Notes: generated by a model not told the origin, from the letters alone. A stretch of DNA of 64,000 bases from Mixta hanseatica (GCF_023517775.1 NZ_CP082904.1:744001-808000), one strand, 5' to 3'; positions 35,250 through 46,841 are shown, counted from the stretch's first letter. A program made the numbers and translations.

Positions 35250-35310
35250 GCGGTTGCCCTGACAACCGCTGGTAACCAGCACGGGCGTAGGAGTTTCTCC
35301 ACGCCCGTGC
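35250..35310 (+). other. Two hairpins in the dnaK-dnaJ intergenic region
   Basis: First stem 35250-35256 with 35263-35269 (7 bp). Second stem 35279-35288 plus 35290-35293 pairs with 35297-35310 (14 bp, one bulged A, 3-nt loop). No T tract follows. They probably affect mRNA stability or the lower expression of dnaJ relative to dnaK. Confidence 0.5.
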
Positions 35311-35338
35311 ATGCATGTTAAGGGCAGGAAAGATAACA

Positions 35339-36478
35339 ATGGCGAAAACAGACTACTACGAGATTTTAGGCGTCCCAAAGTCTGCGGATGAGCGTGAAAT
35401 CAAAAAGGCCTATAAACGCCTGGCAATGAAATACCATCCTGACCGCAATCCGGGCGACCAGGAAGCCGAAGCCAAATTCAAAGAAGTGAAAGAGGCTTAC
35501 GAAATTCTGACCGATGCGCAGAAGCGCGCGGCCTACGATCAGTACGGACATGCGGCCTTTGAACAGGGCGGCATGGGCGGTGGTTTCGGCGGCGGCGGCT
35601 TTGGCGGCGGCGCAGACTTCAGCGATATCTTTGGCGACGTGTTCGGCGACATCTTTGGCGGCGGCCGTCGGCAGCGCGCAGCCCGTGGCGCCGATTTACG
35701 CTACAACATGGAGCTGACGCTGGAAGAAGCGGTGCGCGGCGTGACCAAAGAGATCCGTATTCCCACGCTGCAGGAATGTGATGTTTGTCATGGTAGCGGT
35801 GCTAAATCGGGTACGCAGCCGCAGACCTGTCCAACCTGTCATGGCGCAGGTCAGGTACAGATGCGTCAGGGCTTCTTCACCGTGCAGCAGGCGTGTCCGA
35901 GCTGTCATGGGCGCGGCTCGATTATCAAAGATCCCTGCAACGCCTGTCACGGACATGGCCGCGTAGAAAAATCAAAAACGCTGTCGGTTAAAATCCCGGC
36001 GGGCGTGGATACCGGCGATCGTATTCGTCTCAGCGGCGAAGGCGAAGCGGGCGAGCATGGCGCGCCGGCGGGCGATCTTTACGTACAGGTGTCGGTGAAA
36101 AAACACCCGATCTTTGAGCGTGAAGACAATAACCTTTACTGCGAAGTGCCGATTAACTTTGCCATGGCGGCGCTGGGCGGCGAAATCGAAGTGCCGACGC
36201 TGGATGGACGCGTTAAGCTGAAGGTTCCGGCGGAAACCCAAACCGGTAAACTGTTCCGTATGCGCGGTAAAGGGGTGAAATCGGTCCGTGGCGGCGCGCA
36301 GGGCGACCTGTTATGCCGCGTGGTGGTGGAAACGCCGGTAAGCCTGAACGAAAAACAAAAATCACTGCTGCGCGAGCTGGAAGAAAGCTTCGGCGGCCCC
36401 AGCGGTGAGAAAAACAGCCCGCGGTCGAAAAGCTTTTTCGACGGCGTGAAGAAGTTTTTTGATGATCTAACGCGTTAA
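35339..36478 (+). CDS. dnaJ: Co-chaperone DnaJ (Hsp40)
   Basis: A type I J-protein, 379 residues. The J domain (1-70) contains HPD at about 33-35 in [11 protein letters not shown] Gly/Phe-rich region follows ([18 protein letters not shown]), slightly longer than in E. coli. Four zinc-finger repeats are present ([32 protein letters not shown]), then the C-terminal substrate-binding domains. It stimulates DnaK ATPase. The ATG at 35339 has AGGAAAG upstream; an 8-codon in-frame extension is unsupported. Second gene of the operon. Confidence 0.98.
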   Translation: MAKTDYYEILGVPKSADEREIKKAYKRLAMKYHPDRNPGDQEAEAKFKEVKEAYEILTDAQKRAAYDQYGHAAFEQGGMGGGFGGGGFGGGADFSDIFGDVFGDIFGGGRRQRAARGADLRYNMELTLEEAVRGVTKEIRIPTLQECDVCHGSGAKSGTQPQTCPTCHGAGQVQMRQGFFTVQQACPSCHGRGSIIKDPCNACHGHGRVEKSKTLSVKIPAGVDTGDRIRLSGEGEAGEHGAPAGDLYVQVSVKKHPIFEREDNNLYCEVPINFAMAALGGEIEVPTLDGRVKLKVPAETQTGKLFRMRGKGVKSVRGGAQGDLLCRVVVETPVSLNEKQKSLLRELEESFGGPSGEKNSPRSKSFFDGVKKFFDDLTR

Positions 36479-36492
36479 TCGCGTTCCTCCAG

Positions 36493-36517
36493 ACGCCCCA
36501 TTCAGGGGCGTTTTTTT
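36493..36517 (+). terminator. dnaKJ terminator
   Basis: A 7-bp GC-rich stem (36493-36499 with 36505-36511), 5-nt loop, and a T7 run. It lies 15 bases after the dnaJ stop. Confidence 0.88.
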
Positions 36518-36765
36518 ATTTTTACCGTTCTGCCTGATGCAGTCCTGTCCGGCCATTACACGCTGGCGAGTAATTACCCACGCTTTTGCCTCTTCCCGCG
36601 GCGCGATAACCCTTTCATTCCTGTGATTATTGTTGCTGAGTCGGCGGATCTTCTATAACAGTTCGCTTTTTTCGAGCTATTTGCGCCAAATAACCTGTTT
36701 TTACCGAACCATTAAATTCAGTATGCTTAGGCTTAACGCAATATTTCTGGCAAGAGGATGGAAGG

Positions 36766-37941
36766 ATGATTAAACGCTTATTAGCTAATGAGGCGACCGG
36801 CGGTATTGTGCTTATCGTGGCGGCCATACTGGCGATGCTATTGGCGAATATAGACGCTACCCAGCCGGTATACGCTTCGCTGCTGGCGATGCCGGTAGAG
36901 TTTCGCTTTGGCGATCTGCATATCAATAAAAATATGCTGCTGTGGATTAACGATGCGCTAATGGCGGTGTTCTTTTTAGCCATCGGTCTGGAAGTGAAGC
37001 GCGAGCTAATCGCCGGATCGCTGGCCAGCCGTGACAAGGCGGTGTTTCCCCTGATTGCCGCTCTTGGCGGTATGCTGGTTCCGGCGCTGATTTTCTTGTT
37101 ATTCAACGGCGCGGATGAGATTACCCGCAACGGCTGGGCGGTGCCTACCGCTACCGATATCGCCTTTGCGCTTGGCGTACTGGCGCTGTTAGGCAGCCGC
37201 GTGCCGCCGGCGCTGAAAATATTCCTTATGGCGCTGGCGATCATTGATGACTTAGGCGCGATCGTCATTATTGCGCTGTTCTATACCCATGGGCTGTCGC
37301 TGCTCTCACTGAGCGTGGCCGCCGGGGCAATTATCGTACTGGCGCTGTTGAATCTGTTTAATGTGCGCCGCACTTCGCTCTATATCGTGGTGGGCGTCGT
37401 GCTGTGGGTGGCGGTATTAAAATCGGGTGTGCATGCCACGCTGGCGGGCGTGGTAATTGGTTTCTTTGTGCCGCTTGCTGAAAAAGAGGGAAAATCACCG
37501 GCCAGAGCGCTGGAGCATGGTCTTCACCCCTGGGTCACCTGGCTGATTCTGCCGCTGTTCGCGTTCGCTAACGCAGGCGTGGCGCTGGATGGGGTTTCTG
37601 TCAACGCGCTGTTCTCACTGCTGCCGCTGGGCATTATTCTTGGGCTGTTTATCGGCAAGCCGTTGGGCATTACGCTGTTTTGCTGGCTGAGCGTCAGGCT
37701 GGGGGTGGCGAAATTGCCGCAGGGCGCCAGCCTGAGTAGTATTGCAGCGGTGGGCGTACTGTGCGGGATCGGCTTTACCATGTCGATTTTCATCGCCTCG
37801 CTGGCCTATGGCGACCTGAGCGCCGAACTGATGGTATTGGCCAAGCTGGCTATTTTAATCGGTTCGCTATTGTCGGCCGTGGTGGGGTATTCACTGCTGC
37901 GCGTTAAGTTAAGCCCGCCGCACAGCCGGGAAAAGGCGTGA
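36766..37941 (+). CDS. nhaA: Na+/H+ antiporter NhaA
   Basis: An electrogenic inner membrane antiporter, 391 residues against 388 in E. coli, with about 12 membrane helices. The ion-binding aspartates are Asp161-Asp162 in [10 protein letters not shown] (E. coli 163/164). [10 protein letters not shown] of the unwound helix IV and the Lys in IGKPLGI are present. The N-terminus is one or two residues shorter than in E. coli. GGAAGG precedes the ATG. nhaR overlaps its stop, as in E. coli; Na+ induction through NhaR is expected. Confidence 0.97.
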   Translation: MIKRLLANEATGGIVLIVAAILAMLLANIDATQPVYASLLAMPVEFRFGDLHINKNMLLWINDALMAVFFLAIGLEVKRELIAGSLASRDKAVFPLIAALGGMLVPALIFLLFNGADEITRNGWAVPTATDIAFALGVLALLGSRVPPALKIFLMALAIIDDLGAIVIIALFYTHGLSLLSLSVAAGAIIVLALLNLFNVRRTSLYIVVGVVLWVAVLKSGVHATLAGVVIGFFVPLAEKEGKSPARALEHGLHPWVTWLILPLFAFANAGVALDGVSVNALFSLLPLGIILGLFIGKPLGITLFCWLSVRLGVAKLPQGASLSSIAAVGVLCGIGFTMSIFIASLAYGDLSAELMVLAKLAILIGSLLSAVVGYSLLRVKLSPPHSREKA

Positions 37942-38834
37942 GTATGTCTCATCTTAACTACAACCATCTCTACTACTTTTGGCACGTCTGTAAACAGGGA
38001 TCGATTGTTAACGCGGCGGAGAAGCTTTTCTTAACGCCGCAAACCATCACCGGACAGATCAAAGCGCTGGAGGAGCGATTACAGGGCAAGCTGTTCCGGC
38101 GCCAGGGCAGGGGATTAGTACCAACGGAGCTGGGGCAGCTGGTTTTCCGCTATGCCGATCGCATGTTCACGCTCAGTCAGGAAATGATGGATATCGTTAA
38201 CTACCGCAAGGAATCGAACCTGCTGTTTGATGTCGGCGTAGCGGATGCCTTATCAAAGCGGTTGGTCAGCAAGGTACTGGCAACGGCGGTGCGGGATGAT
38301 GAGCGCATTCACCTGCGCTGTTTTGAATCTACCCATGAAATGCTGCTGGAGCAGCTGAGTCAGCACAAGCTGGATATGATTTTATCCGATTGCCCGGTTG
38401 ATTCTACCCAGCAGGAAGGGCTGTTTTCCGTCAAGCTGGGCGAGTGCGGCATCAGCTTTTGGTGTACGCCGCCGCTACCGCAGCAGCCTTTTCCCGCCTG
38501 TCTGGAAGAGCGGCGGCTGCTTATCCCCGGCCGGCGTTCCATGCTGGGACGTCAGCTACAGCGCTGGCTTAGCAGCCAGGAGCTACAGGTGGAGATTCTC
38601 GGCGAATTTGATGACGCCGCCCTGATGAAGGCGTTTGGCGCCGCTAACCACGCTATTTTTGTCGCACCGACGCGCTACGGACAGGAAATTTATCAGGATG
38701 GCGCTATTCAGGAGGTGGGACGGCTGGAGGAGGTGAGAGAAGAGTATTACGTTATCTTCGCTGAACGGATGATTCAGCACCCGGCCGTGCAGCGTATCTG
38801 TAATCACAATTTCACTACGTTATTTAATGAGTAA
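37938..38834 (+). CDS. nhaR: LysR-family activator NhaR
   Basis: A 298-residue Na+-responsive LysR activator of nhaA, also linked to pgaABCD in E. coli. The start [18 protein letters not shown] and the helix-turn-helix [20 protein letters not shown] match E. coli NhaR, and the [19 protein letters not shown] block is identical. A GTG at 37938 overlaps the nhaA stop codon; an ATG at 37944 is an alternative, but the MSMSH start favours the GTG. It forms the nhaAR operon. Confidence 0.96.
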   Translation: MSMSHLNYNHLYYFWHVCKQGSIVNAAEKLFLTPQTITGQIKALEERLQGKLFRRQGRGLVPTELGQLVFRYADRMFTLSQEMMDIVNYRKESNLLFDVGVADALSKRLVSKVLATAVRDDERIHLRCFESTHEMLLEQLSQHKLDMILSDCPVDSTQQEGLFSVKLGECGISFWCTPPLPQQPFPACLEERRLLIPGRRSMLGRQLQRWLSSQELQVEILGEFDDAALMKAFGAANHAIFVAPTRYGQEIYQDGAIQEVGRLEEVREEYYVIFAERMIQHPAVQRICNHNFTTLFNE

Positions 38835-39154
38835 TAAGAAAAGTATAAATAAGCTGGATCTATTTTCAGGCGCCTTTTATTTGCGGCCCCCTGCTTTTCG
38901 CGCCGGCGGAAATAGCCAGCGTGGTTATCCGATCCAGCAATTATCAGAATAACTAAGAATTCCCTGCATTTATTTCAGCAGACGGCTATTAGGCAAAAGT
39001 CTCATTTTTTCATTTTCCATTTACTGCCATTTTACCTTTCTTTACGCTACGCGCTGTCAACTCACCACCTTGAGGACCATATTGCCCCGGCGCGCTGACG
39101 GTGGAATATGACGTCCATCCATCGGACGGAATAAGGTCATCTCAGGAGCGAAGT
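38835..39154. other. Intergenic region nhaR to membrane oxidoreductase
   Basis: About 320 bases without a gene. The first 220 are AT-rich and pyrimidine-rich; the last 90 contain the short perfect dyad CCATCC/GGACGG-like repeats around 39110-39130. No clear promoter or terminator was found. It presumably holds the promoter of the gene at 39155. Confidence 0.3.
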
Positions 39155-40495
39155 ATGCAGAACGAAAAAAATAAAACGGCGTCGGTATTACCTGTTCCTC
39201 ACCAGGGATTAACACAGCAATTTTCTTCTCCGGTACTTACTCATTATCAAATGCTGTTTATTACGGTCAGCATGGTTAACTTATCAATAATGAGTTGGGC
39301 TTTAGTCAGCGGCAGCTGGTGGGATGAAAGCCATATTTCTTTAGGTAACTTCGGCAATATGGTGATCGCTAATCTCTGTGTGACCATACTGATTCGTCAG
39401 CAATATCTTATCAACGGGCTGTTTCAGCTGGCGTGGCGCATTCCGGTGCGCTGGCCGCTGCGTCTGCGGCGTCATCTGGCGAATGTCTACCAGTTCGGTG
39501 GGCTGCATTCCGGCTGCGCTACCTTTAGCTGTCTGTGGCTGCTGCTTTTTACCCTGGCTGCCTTTTATCAACAGCAGGCGCAGGGCGGGCTATCAAACCA
39601 GTTGTTGACGGTGAATACGCTGCTGGTGCTGATGCTGTGCGCCATCTCCCTGACGGCGCTGCCGCAGATTAGGCGGCGCTACCATAACCTGTTTGAACAT
39701 ATGCACCGTTATATGGGCTGGAGCTCGCTGGCACTGTCATGGCTGCAGGTTTTATGGTTCGTGCGCGACAGTCATCATGGAGAGTGGCGCTGGCATCACC
39801 TTAGCCACGCGTTCGCCTTCTGGGGACTGCTGGCTATCACCGGTAGCATTATCCTTCCCTGGCTGCGTTTGCGGCGCGTTCCCATCATCGTCACACGGCC
39901 TTCTTCCCATGCGGTGATTATTGAGTTCGCTTTACCGCGGGATCCCTTTCCCGGCTCGACGTTGGCCATCAGCCTGGATCCGCTAATGGAATGGCATGCT
40001 TTCGCCAACATTCCGCTGGTGGGCAGGCCGGGATGCCGCATGCTGATCTCACGCGCCGGCGACTGGACCTCCCGTTTTATTGATAATCCGCCTTCGCACG
40101 TCTGGTTTAAAGGCATTCCCACGCCGGGCGTTGGCAGCATGAACAAAATATTTAACTCTGTGGTGTACGTGGCTACCGGTAGTGGAATTGGGCCGCTGCT
40201 GCCGCATCTGGTAAACAATCCGCGCCCCTGTAAGCTGATCTGGTCAACGCGTAATCCAGTCGTGACCTATGGCGAAGCGTTCGTGAATGAAATTATTGCG
40301 GCGCATCCGGGCGTATTGATTTGGGATACCGATGCGCACGGCAAGCCGGATCTGCTGCTGCTGGCCTGTCAAAAGGTCAAAGAGATTAATGCGGAGGCGG
40401 TGATCTGTATCGCTAACCGGCCGTTAACCGATTATGTAGTGGAAGGGTGTGAAGCGCAGGGCATCGCCGCTTACGGCGCGATTTGGGATTCATAA
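39155..40495 (+). CDS. TmpA-like integral membrane oxidoreductase (putative)
   Basis: A 446-residue protein. About six hydrophobic segments fill residues 33-238, with histidines in helix 3 (His118) and around EHMHRYMGW (182-189) and HHLSHAF (214-220). A soluble C-terminal half follows (240-446), with a ferredoxin-reductase-like layout: TGSGIGPLLPHL (341-352), LIWSTRNPVVTYG, LIWDTDAHGKPDLL and the ending YGAIWDS. This layout and ending resemble fungal TmpA and the membrane domain of NRPS-like adenylate reductases. A flavin/NAD(P) membrane reductase is plausible but unproven. The ATG at 39155 follows AGGAG; an 18-codon extension is possible. E. coli has no counterpart here. Confidence 0.7.
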   Translation: MQNEKNKTASVLPVPHQGLTQQFSSPVLTHYQMLFITVSMVNLSIMSWALVSGSWWDESHISLGNFGNMVIANLCVTILIRQQYLINGLFQLAWRIPVRWPLRLRRHLANVYQFGGLHSGCATFSCLWLLLFTLAAFYQQQAQGGLSNQLLTVNTLLVLMLCAISLTALPQIRRRYHNLFEHMHRYMGWSSLALSWLQVLWFVRDSHHGEWRWHHLSHAFAFWGLLAITGSIILPWLRLRRVPIIVTRPSSHAVIIEFALPRDPFPGSTLAISLDPLMEWHAFANIPLVGRPGCRMLISRAGDWTSRFIDNPPSHVWFKGIPTPGVGSMNKIFNSVVYVATGSGIGPLLPHLVNNPRPCKLIWSTRNPVVTYGEAFVNEIIAAHPGVLIWDTDAHGKPDLLLLACQKVKEINAEAVICIANRPLTDYVVEGCEAQGIAAYGAIWDS

Positions 40496-40505
40496 CATCA
40501 GGACG

Positions 40506-40530
40506 AAAAAAAACCGGCCACTGGCCGGTT
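40506..40530. terminator. Terminator between the membrane oxidoreductase and rpsT
   Basis: An 8-bp stem (40512-40519 with 40523-40530), 3-nt loop. On the minus strand an eight-T run makes it a strong rpsT terminator; on the plus strand only CTTTC follows. Confidence 0.82.
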
Positions 40531-40557
40531 CTTTCAAAGCTGATTAACAAGCGGCGA

Positions 40558-40842
<285 letters not shown>

Positions 40843-41080
40843 CTATACGGACAAATCAAAGGCCGAGGACTATGCCTTTTACGCCTTATTTTGTCAATGG
40901 ATTTGTGCAAATAAGCGCCGTTTTACAAACAACGCTCGGTTACGTAATTGATGGCGCAAGATTCTACCAGTTTCCCCGTGCTGAATACAGTATTTCGCAA
41001 GAAAAAAAGCGTGATCCCCGGCGCCAGGCCCTGACGGCAGAGAAATCGCCACCGGAAAGCGGGAAAGGCGCCCTGACGGG

Positions 41081-41109
41081 TTAACCTTGGCGGTTGTACA
41101 AGGTATAAT
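41081..41109 (+). promoter_or_regulatory. ribF operon promoter
   Basis: TTAACC (41081-41086), 17-bp spacer, perfect TATAAT (41104-41109), about 30 bases before the ribF ATG. The rest of the 317-bp rpsT-ribF gap must also carry rpsT promoters on the other strand; no gene is seen there. Confidence 0.6.
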
Positions 41110-41138
41110 CCGCCGATTTCCACCAACTTGAGTCAGCC

Positions 41139-42077
41139 ATGAAGTTTATACGCGGCATTCATAATCTCCGGACGCAGCCTGGCGGCTGCGTGCTGACTAT
41201 CGGCAATTTCGATGGGGTGCATCGGGGCCATCAGGCGCTGCTGGCTCGCCTGTGCGAAGAAGGCCGGCGGCGCAATCTGCCGGTCGTGGTCATGCTGTTC
41301 GAGCCGCAGCCGCTGGAGCTGTTTGCGGCCGATAAAGCGCCGGCGCGCCTGACGCGTCTGCGTGATAAACTGAAATATCTGGCGCAGGCGGGCGTTGATG
41401 CCGTGCTGTGCGTGCGCTTCGACCGCCGCTTCGCCGCCGTTAGCGCGCAGAGCTTCGTGAACGATCTGCTGGTTGATAAGCTTGGCGTGCGCTTTCTCGC
41501 CGTTGGTGATGATTTCCGTTTCGGCGCTGGTCGCGAAGGGGATTTCCTGTTATTACAGAAAGCGGGCGTGGAATATGGCTTTGACGTCATCAGCACCCAG
41601 ACTTTCAGTGAAGGCGGTAAACGTATCAGCAGCACGGCGATTCGCCAGGCGCTGGCGAATGACGACCTGGCGCTGGCGCAGTCGCTATTGGGCCATCCCT
41701 TTGCGCTTTCTGGCCGCGTCGTGCATGGTGACGCGCTGGGCCGCACCATCGGTTTCCCCACGGCTAACGTACTGCTTCGGCGCAGAGTATCGCCGGTTAA
41801 AGGCGTTTACGCCGTTGACGTCTATGGGCTGAGCGAACAACCGCTGCCGGGCGTGGCGAATATCGGTACGCGTCCAACGGTTGCCGGCCTGCGTCAGCAG
41901 CTGGAAGTGCATCTGCTGGATGTATCAATGAATATGTACGGACGTCATATTGACGTCGTGCTGCGCCAAAAAATACGTAATGAGCAGCGTTTTCCCTCGC
42001 TGGATGCGCTTAAAGAGCAAATTGCTAAAGATGTGGTGACTGCCCGCGAATTTTTTGGGCTTAAAACACCGGTGTAA
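41139..42077 (+). CDS. ribF: Bifunctional riboflavin kinase / FAD synthetase
   Basis: Makes FMN from riboflavin and then FAD; 312 residues against 313 in E. coli. The N-terminal nucleotidyltransferase domain has IGNFDGVHRGHQALL (22-36) and ISSTAIRQAL. The C-terminal kinase has the GRTIGFPTANV phosphate motif near 205 and GVANIGTRPTV. It heads the ribF-ileS-lspA-fkpB-ispH operon, and ileS starts 28 bases after its stop. Confidence 0.97.
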   Translation: MKFIRGIHNLRTQPGGCVLTIGNFDGVHRGHQALLARLCEEGRRRNLPVVVMLFEPQPLELFAADKAPARLTRLRDKLKYLAQAGVDAVLCVRFDRRFAAVSAQSFVNDLLVDKLGVRFLAVGDDFRFGAGREGDFLLLQKAGVEYGFDVISTQTFSEGGKRISSTAIRQALANDDLALAQSLLGHPFALSGRVVHGDALGRTIGFPTANVLLRRRVSPVKGVYAVDVYGLSEQPLPGVANIGTRPTVAGLRQQLEVHLLDVSMNMYGRHIDVVLRQKIRNEQRFPSLDALKEQIAKDVVTAREFFGLKTPV

Positions 42078-42104
42078 CAACCGAAACACGGAATCGAGAA
42101 TCTG

Positions 42105-44921
42105 ATGAGTGACTATAAATCTACCCTGAATTTGCCGGAAACGGGGTTCCCGATGCGTGGCGATCTCGCCAAACGCGAACCGGGTATGCTGCAACGCTGG
42201 ACTGATGACAACCTGTACGGCATCATCCGCGCCGCCAAAAAAGGGAAAAAAACCTTTATCCTGCACGATGGCCCTCCGTATGCGAACGGCAGCATCCACA
42301 TTGGTCACTCAGTTAATAAGATTCTGAAAGATATTATTATCAAGTCCAAAGGTCTGTCGGGCTTCGATTCGCCGTACGTCCCGGGCTGGGACTGTCACGG
42401 CCTGCCGATCGAACATAAAGTCGAGCAGATGATCGGTAAGCCGGGCGAGAAGGTCAGCGCCGCGGAGTTCCGCGAAGCCTGCCGTAAATATGCGGCGGAG
42501 CAGGTTGCCGGCCAGAAAAACGACTTTATCCGTCTGGGCGTGCTGGGTGACTGGGATCGTCCTTATCTGACGATGGATTTCCACACCGAAGCCAATATTA
42601 TCCGTGCGCTGGGCAAAATCATCGGCAACGGTCATTTGCATAAAGGCGCTAAGCCGGTGCACTGGTGTCTGGACTGCCGTTCCGCGCTGGCGGAAGCGGA
42701 AGTGGAGTATTACGACAAAACCTCGCCTTCTATCGACGTGATGTTCAACGCGACTGACGCGGCGGCGGTGGCGGCGAAATTTGGCGCAGCCCAGGTAACA
42801 GGGCCGATTGCGCTGGTTATCTGGACGACTACGCCGTGGACCATGCCAGCCAACCGCGCGATTTCACTGCATCCTGAATTTGAATATCAGCTGGTGCAGA
42901 TCGACGGACGCGCGTTGATTCTGGCGAAAGATCTGGTTGAGAGCGTCATGCAGCGCGCAGGCGTCAGCGAGTGGACGGTGCTGGGCGCCACCACCGGCGC
43001 GACGCTGGAACTGATGCGTTTTCAGCATCCGTTCCTTGCCTTTGACGTACCGGTGGTGCTGGGCGAGCACGTTACGCTGGATGCCGGTACCGGTGCGGTG
43101 CATACCGCCCCCGGCCACGGCCCGGACGACTATGTGATCGGTCAGAAATATGGCCTGGAAACCGCCAACCCGGTCGGTCCGGACGGCACTTATCTGCCGG
43201 GAACATATCCGTCGCTGGACGGCGTCAACGTTTTTAAAGCTAACGATATGATCGTTGAGCTGCTGCGTGAAAAGGGCGCGCTGCTGCATGTAGAAAAAAT
43301 GCAGCACAGCTATCCCCACTGCTGGCGCCATAAAACGCCGATTATCTTCCGCGCCACGCCGCAGTGGTTTATCAGCATGGATCAGAAAGGGCTGCGCGCG
43401 CAGTCGCTGAAAGAGATCAAAGGCGTGCAGTGGATCCCGGACTGGGGTCAGGCGCGTATTGAGTCGATGGTCGCCAACCGTCCTGACTGGTGCATCTCGC
43501 GTCAGCGCACCTGGGGCGTACCGATGGCGCTGTTCGTGCATAAAGAAACCGAACAGCTGCATCCGGATACGCTGGCGCTAATGGAAAAAGTGGCGCAGCG
43601 CGTAGAGCAGGATGGCATTCAGGCGTGGTGGGATCTCGATCCGCGCGATCTGATGGGCGACGACGCCGACAACTACATGAAAGTGCCGGATACGCTCGAC
43701 GTCTGGTTCGATTCAGGTTCAACGCATGCTTCCGTGGTCGATGTGCGTCCGGAGTTCCACGGCCACAGCGCCGATATGTATCTGGAAGGTTCGGATCAGC
43801 ATCGCGGCTGGTTTATGTCCTCGTTGATGATCTCTACGGCGATGAAAGGCAAAGCGCCTTACCGTCAGGTATTGACGCACGGCTTTACCGTAGATGGTCA
43901 GGGCCGCAAGATGTCCAAATCGCTGGGCAACACCGTTAGCCCGCAGGACGTAATGAACAAGCTGGGCGCCGATATTCTGCGTCTGTGGGTCGCCTCGACC
44001 GATTACTCCGGCGAAATGGCGGTATCCGATGAGATCCTGAAGCGTTCTGCCGATGCCTATCGTCGTATCCGCAACACCGCACGCTTCCTGCTGGCTAACC
44101 TTAACGGCTTCAATCCTGAAACCGATCTGGTGAAACCGGAAGAGATGGTGGTGCTGGATCGCTGGGCGGTGGGCCGTGCGCAGGCGGCGCAGGCGGACAT
44201 TATTGAATCTTACGCTAACTATGACTTCCATGAAGTCGTGCAGCGCCTGATGCAGTTCTGTTCGGTCGAGATGGGCTCTTTCTATCTGGATATCATTAAA
44301 GATCGCCAGTACACCGCGAAAAGCGACAGCGTGGCGCGCCGCAGCTGCCAGAGCGCGCTGTGGTATATCGTCGAGGCGCTGGTGCGCTGGATGGCGCCGA
44401 TCATGTCCTTTACCGCTGACGAAATCTGGGGCTACCTGCCGGGCAAACGCGCGCAGTATGTCTTCACCGAAGAGTGGTACGACGGCCTGTTTGGGCTGGA
44501 TGAAGGCGAATCGCTGAATGACGCTTACTGGGCTGAACTGCTGAAAGTGCGCAGCGAAGTGAATAAGGTGATTGAGCAGGCGCGCAGCGACAAACGTATC
44601 GGCGGTTCGCTGGAGGCGACGGTCACGCTGTATGCCGACGCCGCGCTGGCGGAGAAACTCACCGCTCTGGGCAATGAGCTGCGCTTTGTGCTGCTGACTT
44701 CGGGCGCGCAGGTGGCGGATTATGCGCTGGCACCGGAAGAGGCGCAGCAGAGCGAGGCGTTAAAAGGTCTGAAAATCGCCCTGCACAAAGCGGAAGGTGA
44801 GAAATGCCCGCGCTGCTGGCATTACACTACCGATATTGGACTGGACGCCGCGCACCCGGATATCTGCGGACGCTGCGTCACTAACGTGGCCGGAAACGGC
44901 GAAGAGCGTAAGTTTGCCTGA
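42105..44921 (+). CDS. ileS: Isoleucyl-tRNA synthetase
   Basis: Class I aminoacyl-tRNA synthetase, 938 residues as in E. coli. The HIGH motif is in [14 protein letters not shown] (residues 57-70), the CP1 editing domain contains [21 protein letters not shown] and [14 protein letters not shown] blocks, and KMSKS occurs in [12 protein letters not shown]. The C-terminal zinc site has [10 protein letters not shown] and CGRCVTN. The stop overlaps the lspA start by one base (TGATG). Confidence 0.98.
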   Translation: MSDYKSTLNLPETGFPMRGDLAKREPGMLQRWTDDNLYGIIRAAKKGKKTFILHDGPPYANGSIHIGHSVNKILKDIIIKSKGLSGFDSPYVPGWDCHGLPIEHKVEQMIGKPGEKVSAAEFREACRKYAAEQVAGQKNDFIRLGVLGDWDRPYLTMDFHTEANIIRALGKIIGNGHLHKGAKPVHWCLDCRSALAEAEVEYYDKTSPSIDVMFNATDAAAVAAKFGAAQVTGPIALVIWTTTPWTMPANRAISLHPEFEYQLVQIDGRALILAKDLVESVMQRAGVSEWTVLGATTGATLELMRFQHPFLAFDVPVVLGEHVTLDAGTGAVHTAPGHGPDDYVIGQKYGLETANPVGPDGTYLPGTYPSLDGVNVFKANDMIVELLREKGALLHVEKMQHSYPHCWRHKTPIIFRATPQWFISMDQKGLRAQSLKEIKGVQWIPDWGQARIESMVANRPDWCISRQRTWGVPMALFVHKETEQLHPDTLALMEKVAQRVEQDGIQAWWDLDPRDLMGDDADNYMKVPDTLDVWFDSGSTHASVVDVRPEFHGHSADMYLEGSDQHRGWFMSSLMISTAMKGKAPYRQVLTHGFTVDGQGRKMSKSLGNTVSPQDVMNKLGADILRLWVASTDYSGEMAVSDEILKRSADAYRRIRNTARFLLANLNGFNPETDLVKPEEMVVLDRWAVGRAQAAQADIIESYANYDFHEVVQRLMQFCSVEMGSFYLDIIKDRQYTAKSDSVARRSCQSALWYIVEALVRWMAPIMSFTADEIWGYLPGKRAQYVFTEEWYDGLFGLDEGESLNDAYWAELLKVRSEVNKVIEQARSDKRIGGSLEATVTLYADAALAEKLTALGNELRFVLLTSGAQVADYALAPEEAQQSEALKGLKIALHKAEGEKCPRCWHYTTDIGLDAAHPDICGRCVTNVAGNGEERKFA

Positions 44922-45433
44922 TGCGTAAATCTCTGTTTGCAACCGGACTGCGTTGGCTCTGGCTGGTGGTGGTGGTAATCGGTATCGATTTGGCCAGTAA
45001 GCTATGGGTAATGAACAACATGGCGCTGCATGAAACGATACCGGTGATGCCATATCTCAACCTGTTCTATGCCCATAACTACGGGGCGGCTTTTAGCTTC
45101 CTCGCGGATAAAGGCGGCTGGCAGCGCTGGTTCTTTGCGGGTATCGCCATCGCGATTGCGGTGGCGCTGCTGGTGATGATGTACCGTACCGCCGCCAGCC
45201 AAAAAATTAACAACATTGCCTACGCGCTGATCATTGGCGGCGCGCTGGGTAACCTGTTTGATCGCGCCTGGCACGGTTTCGTGGTCGATTTCATCGACTT
45301 CTATATTGGCGGGTGGCATTTCGCCACCTTCAATATTGCCGATTGCGGTATCTGCGTCGGCGCCGCGCTGATCGTGTTGGAGGGCTTCTTCACGCCCTCC
45401 GGTAAACAGGCGAAGCAAAAGGGTAAGGCATGA
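44921..45433 (+). CDS. lspA: Lipoprotein signal peptidase
   Basis: Inner membrane aspartyl peptidase (signal peptidase II) that cleaves prolipoproteins after diacylglyceryl transfer. It has 170 residues with four membrane helices. The catalytic aspartates are Asp123 (FVVDFIDFY) and Asp141 ([11 protein letters not shown]); Asn53 and the [10 protein letters not shown] block are conserved. The C-terminus is a short basic tail. Its start overlaps the ileS stop. Confidence 0.97.
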   Translation: MRKSLFATGLRWLWLVVVVIGIDLASKLWVMNNMALHETIPVMPYLNLFYAHNYGAAFSFLADKGGWQRWFFAGIAIAIAVALLVMMYRTAASQKINNIAYALIIGGALGNLFDRAWHGFVVDFIDFYIGGWHFATFNIADCGICVGAALIVLEGFFTPSGKQAKQKGKA

Positions 45434-45885
45434 CCGATTCTGTACAGCGCGACAGCGCGGTGCTGCTGCACTTCATCCTGAAACTGGAAGATGGCTCCAC
45501 GGCGGAATCAACCCGCGCCAATGGCAAACCGGCGCTGTTTCGCCTGGGCGATGGCAGCCTGTCGGCACCGCTGGAGGAAGAGCTACTTGGGTTGCAGGCT
45601 GGCGCTAAAAAAGCGTTTGCGCTGGAGCCGGAAGCCGCTTTCGGCAATGTGATCCCCGACCTGATTCAGTACTTTTCCCGTCGTGATTTTATGCAGGCGG
45701 GCGAGCCGGAAATTGGCGCCATTATGCTGTTTACCAGTATGGACGGCAGCGAAATGCCGGGCGTGATCCGTGAAATCGCCGGGGATTCGATTACCGTCGA
45801 TTTCAATCATCCCTTAGCGGGCCACAGGGTTCACTTCGATATTGAAGTGCTGGAGATCAATCCGGTTCTGGAGAGCGACGCATGA
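45430..45885 (+). CDS. fkpB: FKBP-type peptidyl-prolyl isomerase FkpB (SlpA)
   Basis: A SlyD-like FKBP isomerase, 151 residues against 149 in E. coli. The FKBP fold is visible as [32 protein letters not shown] and [21 protein letters not shown]; the inserted flap (45660-45800) gives chaperone-like function in SlyD-type proteins. It overlaps lspA by 4 bases (ATGA) and ispH by 4 bases, indicating tight coupling. Confidence 0.95.
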   Translation: MTDSVQRDSAVLLHFILKLEDGSTAESTRANGKPALFRLGDGSLSAPLEEELLGLQAGAKKAFALEPEAAFGNVIPDLIQYFSRRDFMQAGEPEIGAIMLFTSMDGSEMPGVIREIAGDSITVDFNHPLAGHRVHFDIEVLEINPVLESDA

Positions 45886-46835
45886 GAATTTTGTTAGCGA
45901 ACCCGCGTGGCTTCTGTGCTGGCGTTGATCGTGCCATCAGCATTGTCGAGCGGGCGCTGGAAATGTATGGCGCGCCGATTTATGTGCGTCATGAAGTGGT
46001 GCATAACCGCTACGTGGTGAACAGCCTGCGTGAGCGTGGGGCGATTTTTATTGAAGAAATTACCGAAGTGCCGGATGGCGCGATCCTGATTTTCTCCGCG
46101 CACGGGGTTTCTCAGGCGGTGCGCGCCGAGGCAAAAGCGCGTCAGCTCACCATGCTGTTTGATGCCACCTGTCCGCTGGTGACCAAAGTCCATATGGAAG
46201 TGGCGCGCGCCAGTCGCAAAGGAACCGAAGCGATTCTGATCGGCCATGCGGGCCATCCGGAAGTGGAAGGCACCATGGGGCAATACAGCAATGCACAGGG
46301 CGGTATGTATCTGGTGGAATCGCCGGAAGATGTGTTTAAGCTGCAGGTGAAAAATGAAAACAACCTGTGCTTTATGACGCAAACCACGCTGTCGGTTGAT
46401 GATACCTCTGCAGTGATCGATGCGTTGCGTCAGCGCTTCCCTAATATCGTTGGGCCGCGCAAAGATGATATCTGCTACGCTACCACTAATCGTCAGGAAG
46501 CGGTACGTAGTCTGGCTGCCGAGGCGGATGTGGTTCTGGTTGTCGGCTCTAAAAACTCATCCAACTCCAACCGGCTGGCAGAGCTGGCTCAGCGTGCCGG
46601 TAAGCGTGCGCAGCTGATCGACTCCGCCGCCGATATTCAGGAGAGCTGGTTGCAGGGCATTGCGTGCGTTGGCGTTACCGCGGGCGCTTCCGCGCCGGAT
46701 ATTCTGGTACAGGAAGTTATTCAGCGGCTACGTGAGTTTGGTGGCGAAGAGGTGACTGAACTGAGCGGACGCGAAGAAAATATTGTTTTTGAAGTGCCCA
46801 AAGAGTTACGTCTCGAAACCCGTCAGATTGTTTAA
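45882..46835 (+). CDS. ispH: 4-hydroxy-3-methylbut-2-enyl diphosphate reductase
   Basis: The last enzyme of the MEP isoprenoid pathway, an iron-sulfur protein making IPP and DMAPP. It has 317 residues. Cluster cysteines are Cys12 ([12 protein letters not shown]), Cys97 (FDATCPLV) and Cys198 ([11 protein letters not shown]); the catalytic Glu127 is in [11 protein letters not shown]. Last gene of the ribF operon, followed by a terminator hairpin. Confidence 0.98.
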   Translation: MRILLANPRGFCAGVDRAISIVERALEMYGAPIYVRHEVVHNRYVVNSLRERGAIFIEEITEVPDGAILIFSAHGVSQAVRAEAKARQLTMLFDATCPLVTKVHMEVARASRKGTEAILIGHAGHPEVEGTMGQYSNAQGGMYLVESPEDVFKLQVKNENNLCFMTQTTLSVDDTSAVIDALRQRFPNIVGPRKDDICYATTNRQEAVRSLAAEADVVLVVGSKNSSNSNRLAELAQRAGKRAQLIDSAADIQESWLQGIACVGVTAGASAPDILVQEVIQRLREFGGEEVTELSGREENIVFEVPKELRLETRQIV

Positions 46836-46841
46836 TCGCTA

